Shown in pieces: positions 17,200-25,174 of a DNA stretch of 64,000 nucleotides. Under the pieces are notes generated by a model that did no database searches, had not been told where the DNA came from, and saw only the letters and a program-made list of their open reading frames with translations. Each line of letters opens with the position of its first letter. Position 1 is the first letter of the stretch. A program made the translations under genes and the position numbers. The stretch spans positions 434,001-498,000 of the forward strand of contig CAVRGG010000001.1 of the NCBI GenBank assembly GCA_963720695.1. Direction: 5' to 3'. Source of the DNA: UBA668 sp963720695 (GTDB lineage Bacteria > Actinomycetota > Acidimicrobiia > Acidimicrobiales > Ilumatobacteraceae).

Positions 17200-18003
17200 A
17201 TGGATCGGCCGATCGGGATGTTCGACAGCGGCTTCGGCGGGCTCACCGTCGCCCGTGCCGTCATCGACCTGCTGCCCCACGAGCACCTCGTCTACATCGG
17301 CGACACCGGCCGGTACCCGTACGGATCGCGTCCCCAGTCCGAGGTTCGCGAGTTCGCCCGCCAGCTCGCCTGGAGCCTCGTGAAGGACTTCGACGTGAAG
17401 GCGATCGTCGTCGCCTGCAACACCGCCTCGGCTGCGGCGATCGACGATCTCAAGGAGGAGCTGCCGGTCCCCGTGATCGACGTCGTCGAGCCCGGCGCGA
17501 ACGCGCTCGTGCGCGCCACCCGCAGCGGCCGCGCCGGGGTGATCGGAACGGTCGGCACGATCGGCTCCGGCGCCTACGACCGGGCCGTTGCAGCCGCCAA
17601 CCCCGACGTCCACCTCACGTCCGCGGCGTGCCCGGGCTTCGTCGAGTTCGTCGAGCGCGGCCAGACCAGCGGCGACGAGATCGAGATCCTCGCCCAACGG
17701 CTGCTCGCACCGGTGAAGGACGCAGGGGTCGACAGCCTGCTGCTGGGCTGCACCCACTACCCGTACCTCGCTCGCGTCATCAGCGACGTCATGGGTCCCG
17801 ACGTCACGTTGGTGAGCAGCGCCGACGAGACCGCGTTCATCGCCCGCGACGAGCTCATGTCCGCCGGGCTGATGCGCGCCCCGGGCGGCGAACCCACCGA
17901 ACATCGCTTCTTGTCCAGCGGCGACATCTCGTGGTTCGCCGATCTCGGCCGCCGCCTGCTGGGGCCCGAGCTGCGCGACGCCGCGCCGTGGCCGCACGAC
18001 TGA
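17200..18003 (+). CDS. murI: glutamate racemase
   Basis: 267 residues, intact. The two catalytic cysteines are Cys73 (VVACNTASAAA) and Cys184 (LLGCTHYPYL). The N-terminal IGMFDSGFGGLTV carries the catalytic Asp and the Gly-rich turn, and YIGDTGRYPYG follows. It supplies D-glutamate for peptidoglycan. The ATG (17200) lies 7 nt after TAGCCT, so translation probably starts on a leaderless message; this start is preferred over upstream in-frame codons. The following rph and rdgB genes are in the same order as in mycobacteria. Confidence 0.95.
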   Translation: MDRPIGMFDSGFGGLTVARAVIDLLPHEHLVYIGDTGRYPYGSRPQSEVREFARQLAWSLVKDFDVKAIVVACNTASAAAIDDLKEELPVPVIDVVEPGANALVRATRSGRAGVIGTVGTIGSGAYDRAVAAANPDVHLTSAACPGFVEFVERGQTSGDEIEILAQRLLAPVKDAGVDSLLLGCTHYPYLARVISDVMGPDVTLVSSADETAFIARDELMSAGLMRAPGGEPTEHRFLSSGDISWFADLGRRLLGPELRDAAPWPHD

Positions 18004-18045
18004 AGTCCACCGACCACACCCACCACCGACACCTTGGAGACCCAC

Positions 18046-18804
18046 ATGCCCCGCCCCGACGGACGCGCCGACGACGAACTTCGCCCGATGACCTTCGAGC
18101 GCGACTACACCGAGATGGCGGCCGGCAGCGTGCTCGTGTCGTTCGGCAAGACCCGCGTGCTGTGCACGGCGAGCATCGACGAGAGCGTTCCCCGATGGAT
18201 GAAGGGCACCGGCAAGGGATGGGTCACGGCCGAGTACTCGATGCTCCCCGGCGCGTCACCCGAACGGATCGACCGCGAGGCCGCCAAGGGCAAGCAGAGC
18301 GGGCGCACCGTCGAGATCCAGCGGCTCATCGGCCGGTCGTTGCGCGCCGCGTGCGACATGCGGCTGCTCGGTGAGCGCCAGGTGATCGTCGACTGCGACG
18401 TCCTCCAGGCCGACGGTGGCACGCGCACCGCGAGCATCTGCGGCGGCTATCTCGCGCTGCACGACGCCCTCACCCGGCTGGTGCAGAACAAGGCGATCAA
18501 GCAGCACCCGCTGCACAGCTACTGCGCCGCGATCAGCGTCGGCATCGTCGGCGGGGTGCCCGTGCTCGACCTGCCGTACGTGGAGGACTCGACCGCAGAG
18601 GTCGACATGAACGTGGTCGTGCTCGGCCAGCCCGGCGAGGAGCCCCGCTTCGTGGAGGTGCAGGGCACCGCCGAGGGGCAGGCGTTCACGCGTAGCGAGC
18701 TCGACTCCCTGCTCGGCCTGGCGACGGGCGGACTCGCCGAGATCATCTCGCTGCAATCGGAGCTGATCGCCTCCGAGCCGACCCCTCGACCGCTCGGGCG
18801 ATGA
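18046..18804 (+). CDS. rph: ribonuclease PH
   Basis: 252 residues. RNase PH hallmarks: MPRPDGRADDELRPM near the N-terminus, GSVLVSFGKTRVLCTASI, WVTAEYSMLP, SGRTVEIQRLIGRSLRAACD with the phosphate-binding Arg residues, VDCDVLQADGGTRTASICG and VDMNVVV. It trims the 3' ends of tRNA precursors phosphorolytically. ATG 18046 is preceded by GGAG (18035-18038). It overlaps rdgB by four bases (ATGA). Confidence 0.95.
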   Translation: MPRPDGRADDELRPMTFERDYTEMAAGSVLVSFGKTRVLCTASIDESVPRWMKGTGKGWVTAEYSMLPGASPERIDREAAKGKQSGRTVEIQRLIGRSLRAACDMRLLGERQVIVDCDVLQADGGTRTASICGGYLALHDALTRLVQNKAIKQHPLHSYCAAISVGIVGGVPVLDLPYVEDSTAEVDMNVVVLGQPGEEPRFVEVQGTAEGQAFTRSELDSLLGLATGGLAEIISLQSELIASEPTPRPLGR

Positions 18805-19403
18805 GCCTGCCGCGTCTCGTCTCTGCGTCGGCCAACCCGCACAAGGTCGAGGAGATCGCGAGCATCCTCGACGGGCTGGTCGAGCTCGTGCCCCGACCGG
18901 CCGGCGTGCCCGAGGTGGTCGAGGACGCGGGGACGCTCGAGGGCAACGCCCGGCTCAAGGCCGCGGCGATCTGCGCGGCCACTGGTGCGGCCGCCGTCAG
19001 CGACGACACGGGCCTGTTCGTGGACGCACTCGACGGCGAACCCGGCGTGGAGACCGCGTACTACGCAGGCCCCAACGCGACCTACGCCGAGAACCGCGCC
19101 AAGCTGCTGGCGACGATGGAGGGTGTCGCCGATCGCACGGCGCGCTTCCGCACGGTCGTCATGGTGGTGCGGCCCGACGGCACCGAGCTCACCGTCGAAG
19201 GGGTGTGCGAGGGCACGATCGCCTCCGAGGAGCGCGGCGAGCGCGGCTTCGGTTTCGACCCGCTCTTCATCCCGGTCGAGGGCGGCGGACGCACCTTCAG
19301 CCAGATGTCCGAAGCGGAGAAGAACGCCATCTCCCATCGCGGTCGGGCGTTCGCGGCGCTGGTGGCGGCCTTGCAGGATCAGGCAACCTTCGGCGGCGGC
19401 TGA
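18801..19403 (+). CDS. rdgB: XTP/dITP diphosphatase (non-canonical purine NTP pyrophosphatase)
   Basis: 200 residues. The substrate-binding SANPHKVEEIASIL (Ser/Asn/Lys), AVSDDTGLFVDALDG with the catalytic Asp, FGFDPLFIP and the C-terminal EKNAISHRGRAF are all family signatures. It hydrolyses dITP and XTP to monophosphates, keeping deaminated purines out of nucleic acids. Translationally coupled to rph. Confidence 0.95.
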   Translation: MSLPRLVSASANPHKVEEIASILDGLVELVPRPAGVPEVVEDAGTLEGNARLKAAAICAATGAAAVSDDTGLFVDALDGEPGVETAYYAGPNATYAENRAKLLATMEGVADRTARFRTVVMVVRPDGTELTVEGVCEGTIASEERGERGFGFDPLFIPVEGGGRTFSQMSEAEKNAISHRGRAFAALVAALQDQATFGGG

Positions 19404-19417
19404 GGCTCTTGTCGCGT

Positions 19418-19918
19418 GTGAACCGCTCCGTCGATGCGTCCTTCGTGCAGTTGGTGGGCGAGGAGCTCCCGCGCCTGCAACGCATCGCCCGGCTGCTGAC
19501 GGGCACCCCGGAGGCGGCCGACGACCTCGTCGCCGAGACCCTCTCGCGGGTGCTGCCCAAGTGGCGCGACGGCGCGGTCACCGATCCGTCTGCGTACCTG
19601 CGCAGGGTGATGGTCAACCTCACCAACCGCCAGTGGCGCCGCCGAGCGGTGGGCCGCCGGCGAGACCACGCCGCGCTGGGCTGGCTCCCGGCCGGCGGTG
19701 ACGATGCGGAGGAGATCGCCGAACACGATCGCACCCTGCGCGCGGTGCTCGCCCTGCCGCCCCGTCGGCGCGCGGTCGTGGTGCTGCGGTTCTACGACGA
19801 TCTCCCCGAGGCACGCATCGCCGAGGTGATGGGCATCAGCCTCGGCACGGTGAAATCCTCCCTCGCCCGCGGCCTCGAGCAACTTCGCGCCGCGCTCGGG
19901 AGTCGGGAGGGGGTATGA
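19418..19918 (+). CDS. ECF-type RNA polymerase sigma factor, SigE-like
   Basis: 166 residues. Region 2: FVQLVGEELPRLQRIARLLT, GTPEAADDLVAETLSRVLPKW. Region 4: LALPPRRRAVVVLRFYDDLP, then EARIAEVMGISLGTVKSSLARGLEQL, split here to show the HTH. Typical of the actinobacterial SigE family whose partner is a membrane protein encoded next to it. GTG 19418 is used; a TTG at 19409 closer to a GAGG is also possible. It overlaps the next gene by four bases, which supports a sigma/anti-sigma pair. Confidence 0.85.
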   Translation: MNRSVDASFVQLVGEELPRLQRIARLLTGTPEAADDLVAETLSRVLPKWRDGAVTDPSAYLRRVMVNLTNRQWRRRAVGRRRDHAALGWLPAGGDDAEEIAEHDRTLRAVLALPPRRRAVVVLRFYDDLPEARIAEVMGISLGTVKSSLARGLEQLRAALGSREGV

Positions 19919-21264
19919 GCGAGCCATTCGAAGACCGACTCCGTCGTGACCTCTCCGCCGTCGAGGGTGCACCGCTCCCCGCGGGCGGCGCCATCGAGGC
20001 CCTCGCCGAGCGCAAGACGCGGCGTCGGCGCACGACGCGGACGCTGGCGTCGACTGCGGTGATCCTCGCCACGATCGGGGGAGTGTTCGTGCTGGTCCGC
20101 CGCGACGACCCGGCGCGCCTCACCGCCGTCACCGATCCGACCAGCACGCCGGAGACACAGCCCTCCGCGCAGCCGAGCACCTCGTCGCCGTTCGTCACCG
20201 CGCCGGTCACGACCCTTGCGCCGACCACCACGATCTCCATTCCCGCAGTGGACGGCCCTTGGACGGCGATTCCGCCGAATCCTCGGGGTGCCACGGTCGG
20301 AGCGCGCACCGTGTGGACCGGTACGGAAGCGGTGATGGTCGGCGGGCAGACCGTCGACGGCGCCGAGCGTGACGGTGTGGTCGCGTACGACCCGGCCACC
20401 AACTCCTGGCGAGTGCTGTCCACCGACCCCGTCCCCGTCGCCGACCCGTTCGTCGTCTGGACCGGAACGGACATCCTCGCCCTCGGCACCGACGACAACG
20501 GGGACGCGGTGCCGGCGCAGTTCGACCTCGCGACCGGAGAATGGACGCAGGGCACTGCTGCTCCGATGCCGATCACCACCAGCGCCGAGACCACGGCGGT
20601 GTGGACCGGGACGGAGCTCCTGCTCCTGGTGCGCCCCGGCGTCGCGGCCGCCTATTCCCCGGCCGACGACGTCTGGCGGGCGATGCCGCCGCCGCCGTTG
20701 ACCGCATTCGAGAGCCTCGCCTCCGTGTGGACCGGCACCGACTGGATCCTGTGGGGTGGGACCGACGGGACCGCCGAGTTCGCCGACGGCGCGACCTACT
20801 CCGTCGCCGACGACGCATGGCGTTCTCTTCCTTCGGCGCCGATCAGCGCCCGCCGGTTCCACCCCAACGGCGCCGTGTGGACGGGGAGCGAGATGATGCT
20901 CACCGCCGGATCCACCGGCGGCGATCACGCGACGGGCAACTTCGAGATGGCGCTCTCCGACGGCGCTGCCTACGACCCGGGCACCGACACCTGGCGCGAC
21001 CTCGGCGCCGGCCCGGCGCATCCTGGCTTCGTGCCGATCTGGACGGGCTCGTCGATGGTGCTGTTCGCCAAGGGCGGCGCATCGTGGTACGACCCGATCA
21101 CACCGCGCTGCCCGGCGGGCTGCGCGCCTGGAACGTGGAGCGACTTCAACGTGTCGCTGATCCCTCACGACGATCGATCACCGGTGTGGACCGGCCAGAT
21201 CGTGATCCTGTTGGGCAGCTACGACGCTGCGACCGGTGGCGCGATCTTCACGCCACCGGTGTGA
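19915..21264 (+). CDS. membrane-anchored Kelch-repeat protein, probable anti-sigma partner
   Basis: 449 residues. A cytoplasmic N-terminus of about 40 residues (MSEPFEDRLRRDLSAVEGAP), a single membrane segment (about 43-60, TLASTAVILATIGGVFVLV), a Thr/Pro-rich linker and then six or seven Kelch-like blades, each carrying VWTGTE-type strands. The arrangement, and the ATGA overlap with the ECF sigma gene, suggest that the N-terminal part holds the sigma factor while the outer beta-propeller senses something at the cell surface. No zinc-finger anti-sigma motif is visible, so the anti-sigma role is inferred. Its end overlaps the convergent endonuclease-like gene by 17 nt. Confidence 0.75.
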   Translation: MSEPFEDRLRRDLSAVEGAPLPAGGAIEALAERKTRRRRTTRTLASTAVILATIGGVFVLVRRDDPARLTAVTDPTSTPETQPSAQPSTSSPFVTAPVTTLAPTTTISIPAVDGPWTAIPPNPRGATVGARTVWTGTEAVMVGGQTVDGAERDGVVAYDPATNSWRVLSTDPVPVADPFVVWTGTDILALGTDDNGDAVPAQFDLATGEWTQGTAAPMPITTSAETTAVWTGTELLLLVRPGVAAAYSPADDVWRAMPPPPLTAFESLASVWTGTDWILWGGTDGTAEFADGATYSVADDAWRSLPSAPISARRFHPNGAVWTGSEMMLTAGSTGGDHATGNFEMALSDGAAYDPGTDTWRDLGAGPAHPGFVPIWTGSSMVLFAKGGASWYDPITPRCPAGCAPGTWSDFNVSLIPHDDRSPVWTGQIVILLGSYDAATGGAIFTPPV

Positions 21265-22213
21265 GCCCGAACTCGACGACGAATCCCTTGTGGTCGCTCC
21301 CCGGGATGCGCAGGTCGTGCAGCCCGGTGGGCGCGATGCCATCGCCGTAGAGCGCGTGGTCGATGCGGACGAACGTCGGAGGAGTGAGGCCTTCGTCCAT
21401 CGGCCAGCTCACGCTCCAGCCGCTCCCCATCGCCTCGTGGGCGTCGCTCCAGCCGCGATCGAGCAGAGCCCGGAACGACGGGTGCCAACGGGAGGCGTTG
21501 AAGTCGCCGACGATCACCGTGGGGAGGGTCGACCCCTCCAGCGCATCGCCGATCGCGTCCAGCGATGCGCTCCACGCACGGGCGTCGTGCGTGGGCGGTG
21601 ACGGATGGACGCCGACGACGCGCACCTCCCGGCCGCCGACGTCGAGGACGACGTCGACCGTCGGTCGCCCGAGGGTGAGCACCACACCACCACGCGCGAC
21701 GGGTACACGGCTCCACAAGCCGATGCCGCTCGGCGCGTCCACCGAGCGCTCGACCCGGTACGGGTAGTCGTCCTTCACGGCCACGTCGAGCGCGTGGCGC
21801 ATCGCAGGGGTGAACTCGGCGACGACGATCACATCGGCGTCCGTCGCCGCGAGCGCTGCGGTGGCGGCGGCCGGGTCCGTGTTCAAGGCGAGGACGTTCC
21901 CGAAGGCGATGGTGAGGCGAGGGGCGGCCGCATCGACCCGTGGCGGGTCTCCTGAGAACACGATCGGCGCGGCGAGCACCGCGAGCGTCACGATCGGGAT
22001 CAGCGACACGAGCGCCATGGGATAACGCTTTGTCAGCAGCGCGATCACCGAGATCGGGATGGCCGCCGACAGGACGAACGGAGTGAGCGCCTGGAGCGCG
22101 GCGATCGTGCGCCGACCATCGACGCCCAGCCACTGCGTCGTGCACAGGGCCAGCAGCGGCACCAACGCGAGCCAGCCGATCACGTCCAGCGCTTTGGGCA
22201 TCCAACGAGGCAT
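21248..22213 (-). CDS. membrane-bound endonuclease/exonuclease/phosphatase-family protein
   Basis: 321 residues. Three membrane helices (about 10-30, 40-62 and 66-86) precede an EEP domain: IAFGNVLALNTDP (Asn), DVIVVAEFTP (metal-binding Glu), VVGVHPSPPTHD, IVGDFNASRWHP (catalytic Asp/Asn) and the C-terminal RIDHALY and GSDHKGFVVEF (Asp-His). The metal site appears complete. Such outward-facing EEP proteins are found widely in actinobacteria; the substrate (nucleic acid or phosphoester) is not known. Confidence 0.85.
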   Translation of the reverse strand: MPRWMPKALDVIGWLALVPLLALCTTQWLGVDGRRTIAALQALTPFVLSAAIPISVIALLTKRYPMALVSLIPIVTLAVLAAPIVFSGDPPRVDAAAPRLTIAFGNVLALNTDPAAATAALAATDADVIVVAEFTPAMRHALDVAVKDDYPYRVERSVDAPSGIGLWSRVPVARGGVVLTLGRPTVDVVLDVGGREVRVVGVHPSPPTHDARAWSASLDAIGDALEGSTLPTVIVGDFNASRWHPSFRALLDRGWSDAHEAMGSGWSVSWPMDEGLTPPTFVRIDHALYGDGIAPTGLHDLRIPGSDHKGFVVEFGLTPVA

Positions 22214-22256
22214 TCGGACCAGTGCAGCACAGCTCGGGACGCGACGTGCGTCGCGG

Positions 22257-23273
22257 TCACCAGTTGCGCAGGTCGATCGGCCAGCGATCGATCACCTCGT
22301 GGCCGCTGGCCAGCCACGCGACCTCGTGCAGGGCCATCGTCGGGTCGATGTGGGCGGGCACGACCCGGACCCGGTCACCGACCGCGGCGACACCCGTGTG
22401 CGGGGTGAACGTGACGTGCTCGTCGCTGAGGAACCACACGTCGGCACCGTTGCCGTCGAGCGTCTCCACGGTCGGGTTGCCGTGGTCCATCCCCATCGCC
22501 TTCAACCCGACGTCGGCCACCGCGAACTTCGCGGACGCCGACACGACCGTCCCGTAGACGTGGCACGCCTGGAGGAACGGATGACCGAGCCGCGCATACG
22601 CCGAGTCCATCAGGGCGTAGCTGCCCGCCTGCACCTCCGTCACCCGTTGGTGGAGGTGGAAGGTGCCGGTGCCCCCGGCACTCACGACGTCGCCGCCGAC
22701 CACCGAATGGGCGAGCAGGAGTCGGTCCATGGCCTCGTCGACCTTCGCGCGATGTTCGTCCGGGTCGTCGACCATCATCAGGTGACCCTCGTAGCCCATC
22801 ACGCCGCGCACCTGCAGACCCGCGGACCGGGCGAGGTCGGCGACCCGGCCGGCGTCGTCTGGACGGCAGCCGCAGCGAGGAAGGCCGACGTTGACGTCGA
22901 CGAGCACCTCGGACAGTCCGGCGCGCGCCGCGGCATCGATCGTCTCCGCCGAGTCGACGGCGATCGTGATGCGCGACTCCGTCTGGAGCGCCGCCAGCGC
23001 GGCCAGGCGGCCGTGGTCGAGGACCTCGTTGGCCAGCAGGAGATCCTCACCCAGCCCTGCGGCGGCCATCCCGATCATCTCCCGAGGTGTGGCGCAGGTG
23101 AAGCCGTGATGTCCGACGGCGAACTGCGCGGCGGCCAAGGCGGTGCACTTGTGGGCCTTCACGTGCGGGCGCAGTGCCGCGCCGGGGTGGGCAGCGGCCA
23201 TCGTGGCGAGGTTCAACTGCAGCACCTCGGCATCGATCACGAGCGCCGGGGTGGGCAGATCGAGCACGTTCAT
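22257..23273 (-). CDS. PLP-dependent D-threonine aldolase/D-serine dehydratase-like enzyme
   Basis: 338 residues, fold-type III. The PLP lysine is Lys39 in RPHVKAHKC. The C-terminal metal site reads His308-Ile-Asp310 (PAHIDPTMALHE). D-threonine aldolases use His and Asp here, while vertebrate-type D-serine dehydratases use His and Cys, so D-threonine aldolase (retro-aldol cleavage of D-3-hydroxy-amino acids) is preferred. GGTGTFHLHQ and AGSYALMD are conserved in both. It reads with the LLM gene upstream, 18 nt away, so the two may be co-transcribed. Confidence 0.85.
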   Translation of the reverse strand: MNVLDLPTPALVIDAEVLQLNLATMAAAHPGAALRPHVKAHKCTALAAAQFAVGHHGFTCATPREMIGMAAAGLGEDLLLANEVLDHGRLAALAALQTESRITIAVDSAETIDAAARAGLSEVLVDVNVGLPRCGCRPDDAGRVADLARSAGLQVRGVMGYEGHLMMVDDPDEHRAKVDEAMDRLLLAHSVVGGDVVSAGGTGTFHLHQRVTEVQAGSYALMDSAYARLGHPFLQACHVYGTVVSASAKFAVADVGLKAMGMDHGNPTVETLDGNGADVWFLSDEHVTFTPHTGVAAVGDRVRVVPAHIDPTMALHEVAWLASGHEVIDRWPIDLRNW

Positions 23274-23291
23274 GGGCGGATCTTCGCACGC

Positions 23292-23984
23292 TCAGGAACG
23301 CAGTGGCTCCAGCCTCGACAGGATGAGACGGTCGAGCCGCAACTGCTCGGCCTTGTCCTGCGACGCCTGGTCGCCCACCGACGCCCACCCGCTCACCTCG
23401 AACGGACGGCCGCCGGCCGCCACCCGCGCTGCGTCCGCGTAGATCGATGCCCTCGGGCTGCTGAGTCGCACGTTCACACCGTCCGCGTACGTGCCGGCGA
23501 TCGTCGCCAACTCGACACTGTTGACCCCGACGATGATCGGCATCGGGTCGACGGTGCGCAGCACCTCGATCTGATCGACGACGACCCGGTGGCGGTCGGC
23601 CAATGAGGGCAGCAGCTCGATGCCTCGCTCGCGGTGCTCTCGCGACCACGGCGTCTCCGGCGCGGCCCCGGCACCGACCCCGAGGTGCATCCGCCCGCCG
23701 CTGATCCGCTGCACGCTCGATGCCGCAGCAGCGAGGACGGCCGGATGACGGTTGGCGACGTTCGCCACCAGCGACCCGACCCCGATCGTCGAGGTCGCCG
23801 CGGACAGCGCGCCGAGCAGTGTGAAGCACTCCAACACATCGCGGTCGCCGCCGGAGAACAGCGTGCCGTCGAAATGATCCAGCACCCATGTCGTGTCGAA
23901 TCCATCGGCCTCGGCCTGCAGGACTGCGTCGAGGAGTTCGGGCCAGTCGTTGTGCGCCGAACTGAACTGGATGTCGAGGAGCAT
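23292..23984 (-). CDS. LLM-class (luciferase-like) flavin/F420-dependent oxidoreductase
   Basis: 230 residues, somewhat short for the family (280-340). TIM-barrel motifs: MLLDIQFSSAHNDWPELLDA, EADGFDTTWVLDHFDG, FTLLGALSAATSTIGVGSLV, RHPAVLAAAASSVQRISGGR and RMHLGVGAG. These match F420-dependent glucose-6-phosphate-dehydrogenase-like or LLM proteins, common in actinobacteria. Cofactor choice cannot be settled from the sequence. Divergent from the VOC gene, with 41 nt between starts. Confidence 0.8.
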   Translation of the reverse strand: MLLDIQFSSAHNDWPELLDAVLQAEADGFDTTWVLDHFDGTLFSGGDRDVLECFTLLGALSAATSTIGVGSLVANVANRHPAVLAAAASSVQRISGGRMHLGVGAGAAPETPWSREHRERGIELLPSLADRHRVVVDQIEVLRTVDPMPIIVGVNSVELATIAGTYADGVNVRLSSPRASIYADAARVAAGGRPFEVSGWASVGDQASQDKAEQLRLDRLILSRLEPLRS

Positions 23985-24025
23985 GGCTCCAGGATGGCGG
24001 GTTTTCGCCGAACTACTGTCGCTGC

Positions 24026-24385
24026 ATGACCTCGGACGGCTTCGACCATCTCTACGTGGAGACCCACGACTGGGGCGCGGCGGTCGCGTTCTGGGAGTCC
24101 CTCGGCTTCACGGTCGAGTTCGAGACCGACCACCACTCGGGCATGCTGCGCAACGCTGCCGGTGGCCCGACGGTGTTCCTCGCCGAGCAGTCCATCGAGG
24201 ACCCTCTCGCCACCGAGTGGTACCTGGCCGTCTCGGCCGACTGGGAGCCTCCAGCCGGGATGCTCGTCGTGAGCCCGTTCCGGGACACGCACTGGGGCAC
24301 GCGGGTGATGGTGATCCAGGATCCCGATGGGCATCGATTCCGGGTCGAGGCACCGGTGGGAGATGGTGCGGGCGGAGGGACTTGA
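24026..24385 (+). CDS. VOC-family (glyoxalase/bleomycin-resistance-like) protein
   Basis: 119 residues. One beta-alpha-beta-beta-beta repeat pair: FDHLYVETHDWGAAVAFWES, LGFTVEFETDH and a C-terminal VMVIQDPDGHRFRVEAP, which carries the usual metal Glu. Function unknown; glyoxalase, dioxygenase or antibiotic-binding roles occur in the superfamily. ATG lies 6 nt after TACTGT (24014-24019), suggesting leaderless transcription. The last 22 nt overlap the 3' end of a tRNA-Leu gene on the other strand. Confidence 0.8.
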   Translation: MTSDGFDHLYVETHDWGAAVAFWESLGFTVEFETDHHSGMLRNAAGGPTVFLAEQSIEDPLATEWYLAVSADWEPPAGMLVVSPFRDTHWGTRVMVIQDPDGHRFRVEAPVGDGAGGGT

Positions 24386-24447
24386 ACCCTCACTCCTTTC
24401 GGAACGGGCTCCTAAGGCCCGCGCGTCTGCCGTTTCGCCACGCCCGC
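24364..24447 (-). tRNA. tRNA-Leu (anticodon UAG)
   Basis: Minus-strand cloverleaf: acceptor GCGGGCG/CGCCCGC, anticodon stem CGGGC/GCCCG with loop CUUAGGA, a long class II variable arm, and the T-arm sequence AGGGTTCAAGTCCCT. Discriminator A is followed by an encoded CCA (24364-24366). The anticodon UAG reads CUA codons, rare in this GC-rich genome. The 3' 22 nt overlap the coding end of the VOC gene. Confidence 0.95.
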
Positions 24448-24514
24448 GACGGGTGGTCGTGGGAAGCACGCTAGCCAACGACCGGTCCTCGGGATCCGCG
24501 TACAGTACGCATCG

Positions 24515-25174
24515 ATGACGTTCAGCGGATTCCCTCCCGAGGCGGTGTCGTTCTACGAAGGCCTGGCCGCCGACAACTCACGCGCCTACTGGTCCGCCCA
24601 CAAGGCGGTGTACGAGCAGTCCGTCAAAGGGCCGATGCTGGCGCTGCTCGAGGAGCTCGCCGAGTTCGGGCCGTTCCGAGTGTTCCGTCCGTTCAACGAC
24701 GTCCGGTTCGCCAAAGGCCGGCCGCCGTACAAGGAGAACATCGGCGCCTACGGCGAATCCGAGGGCGGAGCCGGTCACTACGTCGCGTTCAGCCTCACCG
24801 GCATGTACGCGGGTTCGGGCTACTACGACATGGCGGCGGACCAACTCGACCGGTTCCGCCAGGCCATCGACGCGGACGCGACCGGCGCCGATCTGGTCGC
24901 TCGCTGCGCCGCCGCCGAGCGCCAGGGACTGCAACAGGGGTCGATGGGGGCGCTGAAGACGGCGCCGCGCGGGTATCCGAAGGACCACCCGCGCATCGAG
25001 TTGTTGCGTCGCAAGGGCTTGATCACCGGCCGCGAATGGCCACTCGCGAAGTGGATGCACACAAGAGCCGTCGTCGGCCGTGTGCGCGACGCCTGGGTGG
25101 CGGCGGCGGACGTCAACGCGTGGCTCGACAGCCATGTGGGGCCGAGCACGCTTCCGCCGGACGACCTCAGGTGA
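24515..25174 (+). CDS. DUF2461 domain-containing protein
   Basis: 219 residues spanning the whole DUF2461 (TIGR02453) family: FSGFPPEAVSFYEGLAADNS, FRPFNDVRFAKGRPPYKENI (the hallmark Arg-Phe-x-Lys ... Pro-Tyr-Lys), GHYVAFSLTGMYAGSGYY and a C-terminal helix LAKWMHTRAVVGRVRDAW. The function is unknown. ATG is 8 nt after TACAGT (24501-24506), so probably leaderless. Its stop overlaps the convergent ATPase gene by 8 nt. Confidence 0.85.
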   Translation: MTFSGFPPEAVSFYEGLAADNSRAYWSAHKAVYEQSVKGPMLALLEELAEFGPFRVFRPFNDVRFAKGRPPYKENIGAYGESEGGAGHYVAFSLTGMYAGSGYYDMAADQLDRFRQAIDADATGADLVARCAAAERQGLQQGSMGALKTAPRGYPKDHPRIELLRRKGLITGREWPLAKWMHTRAVVGRVRDAWVAAADVNAWLDSHVGPSTLPPDDLR

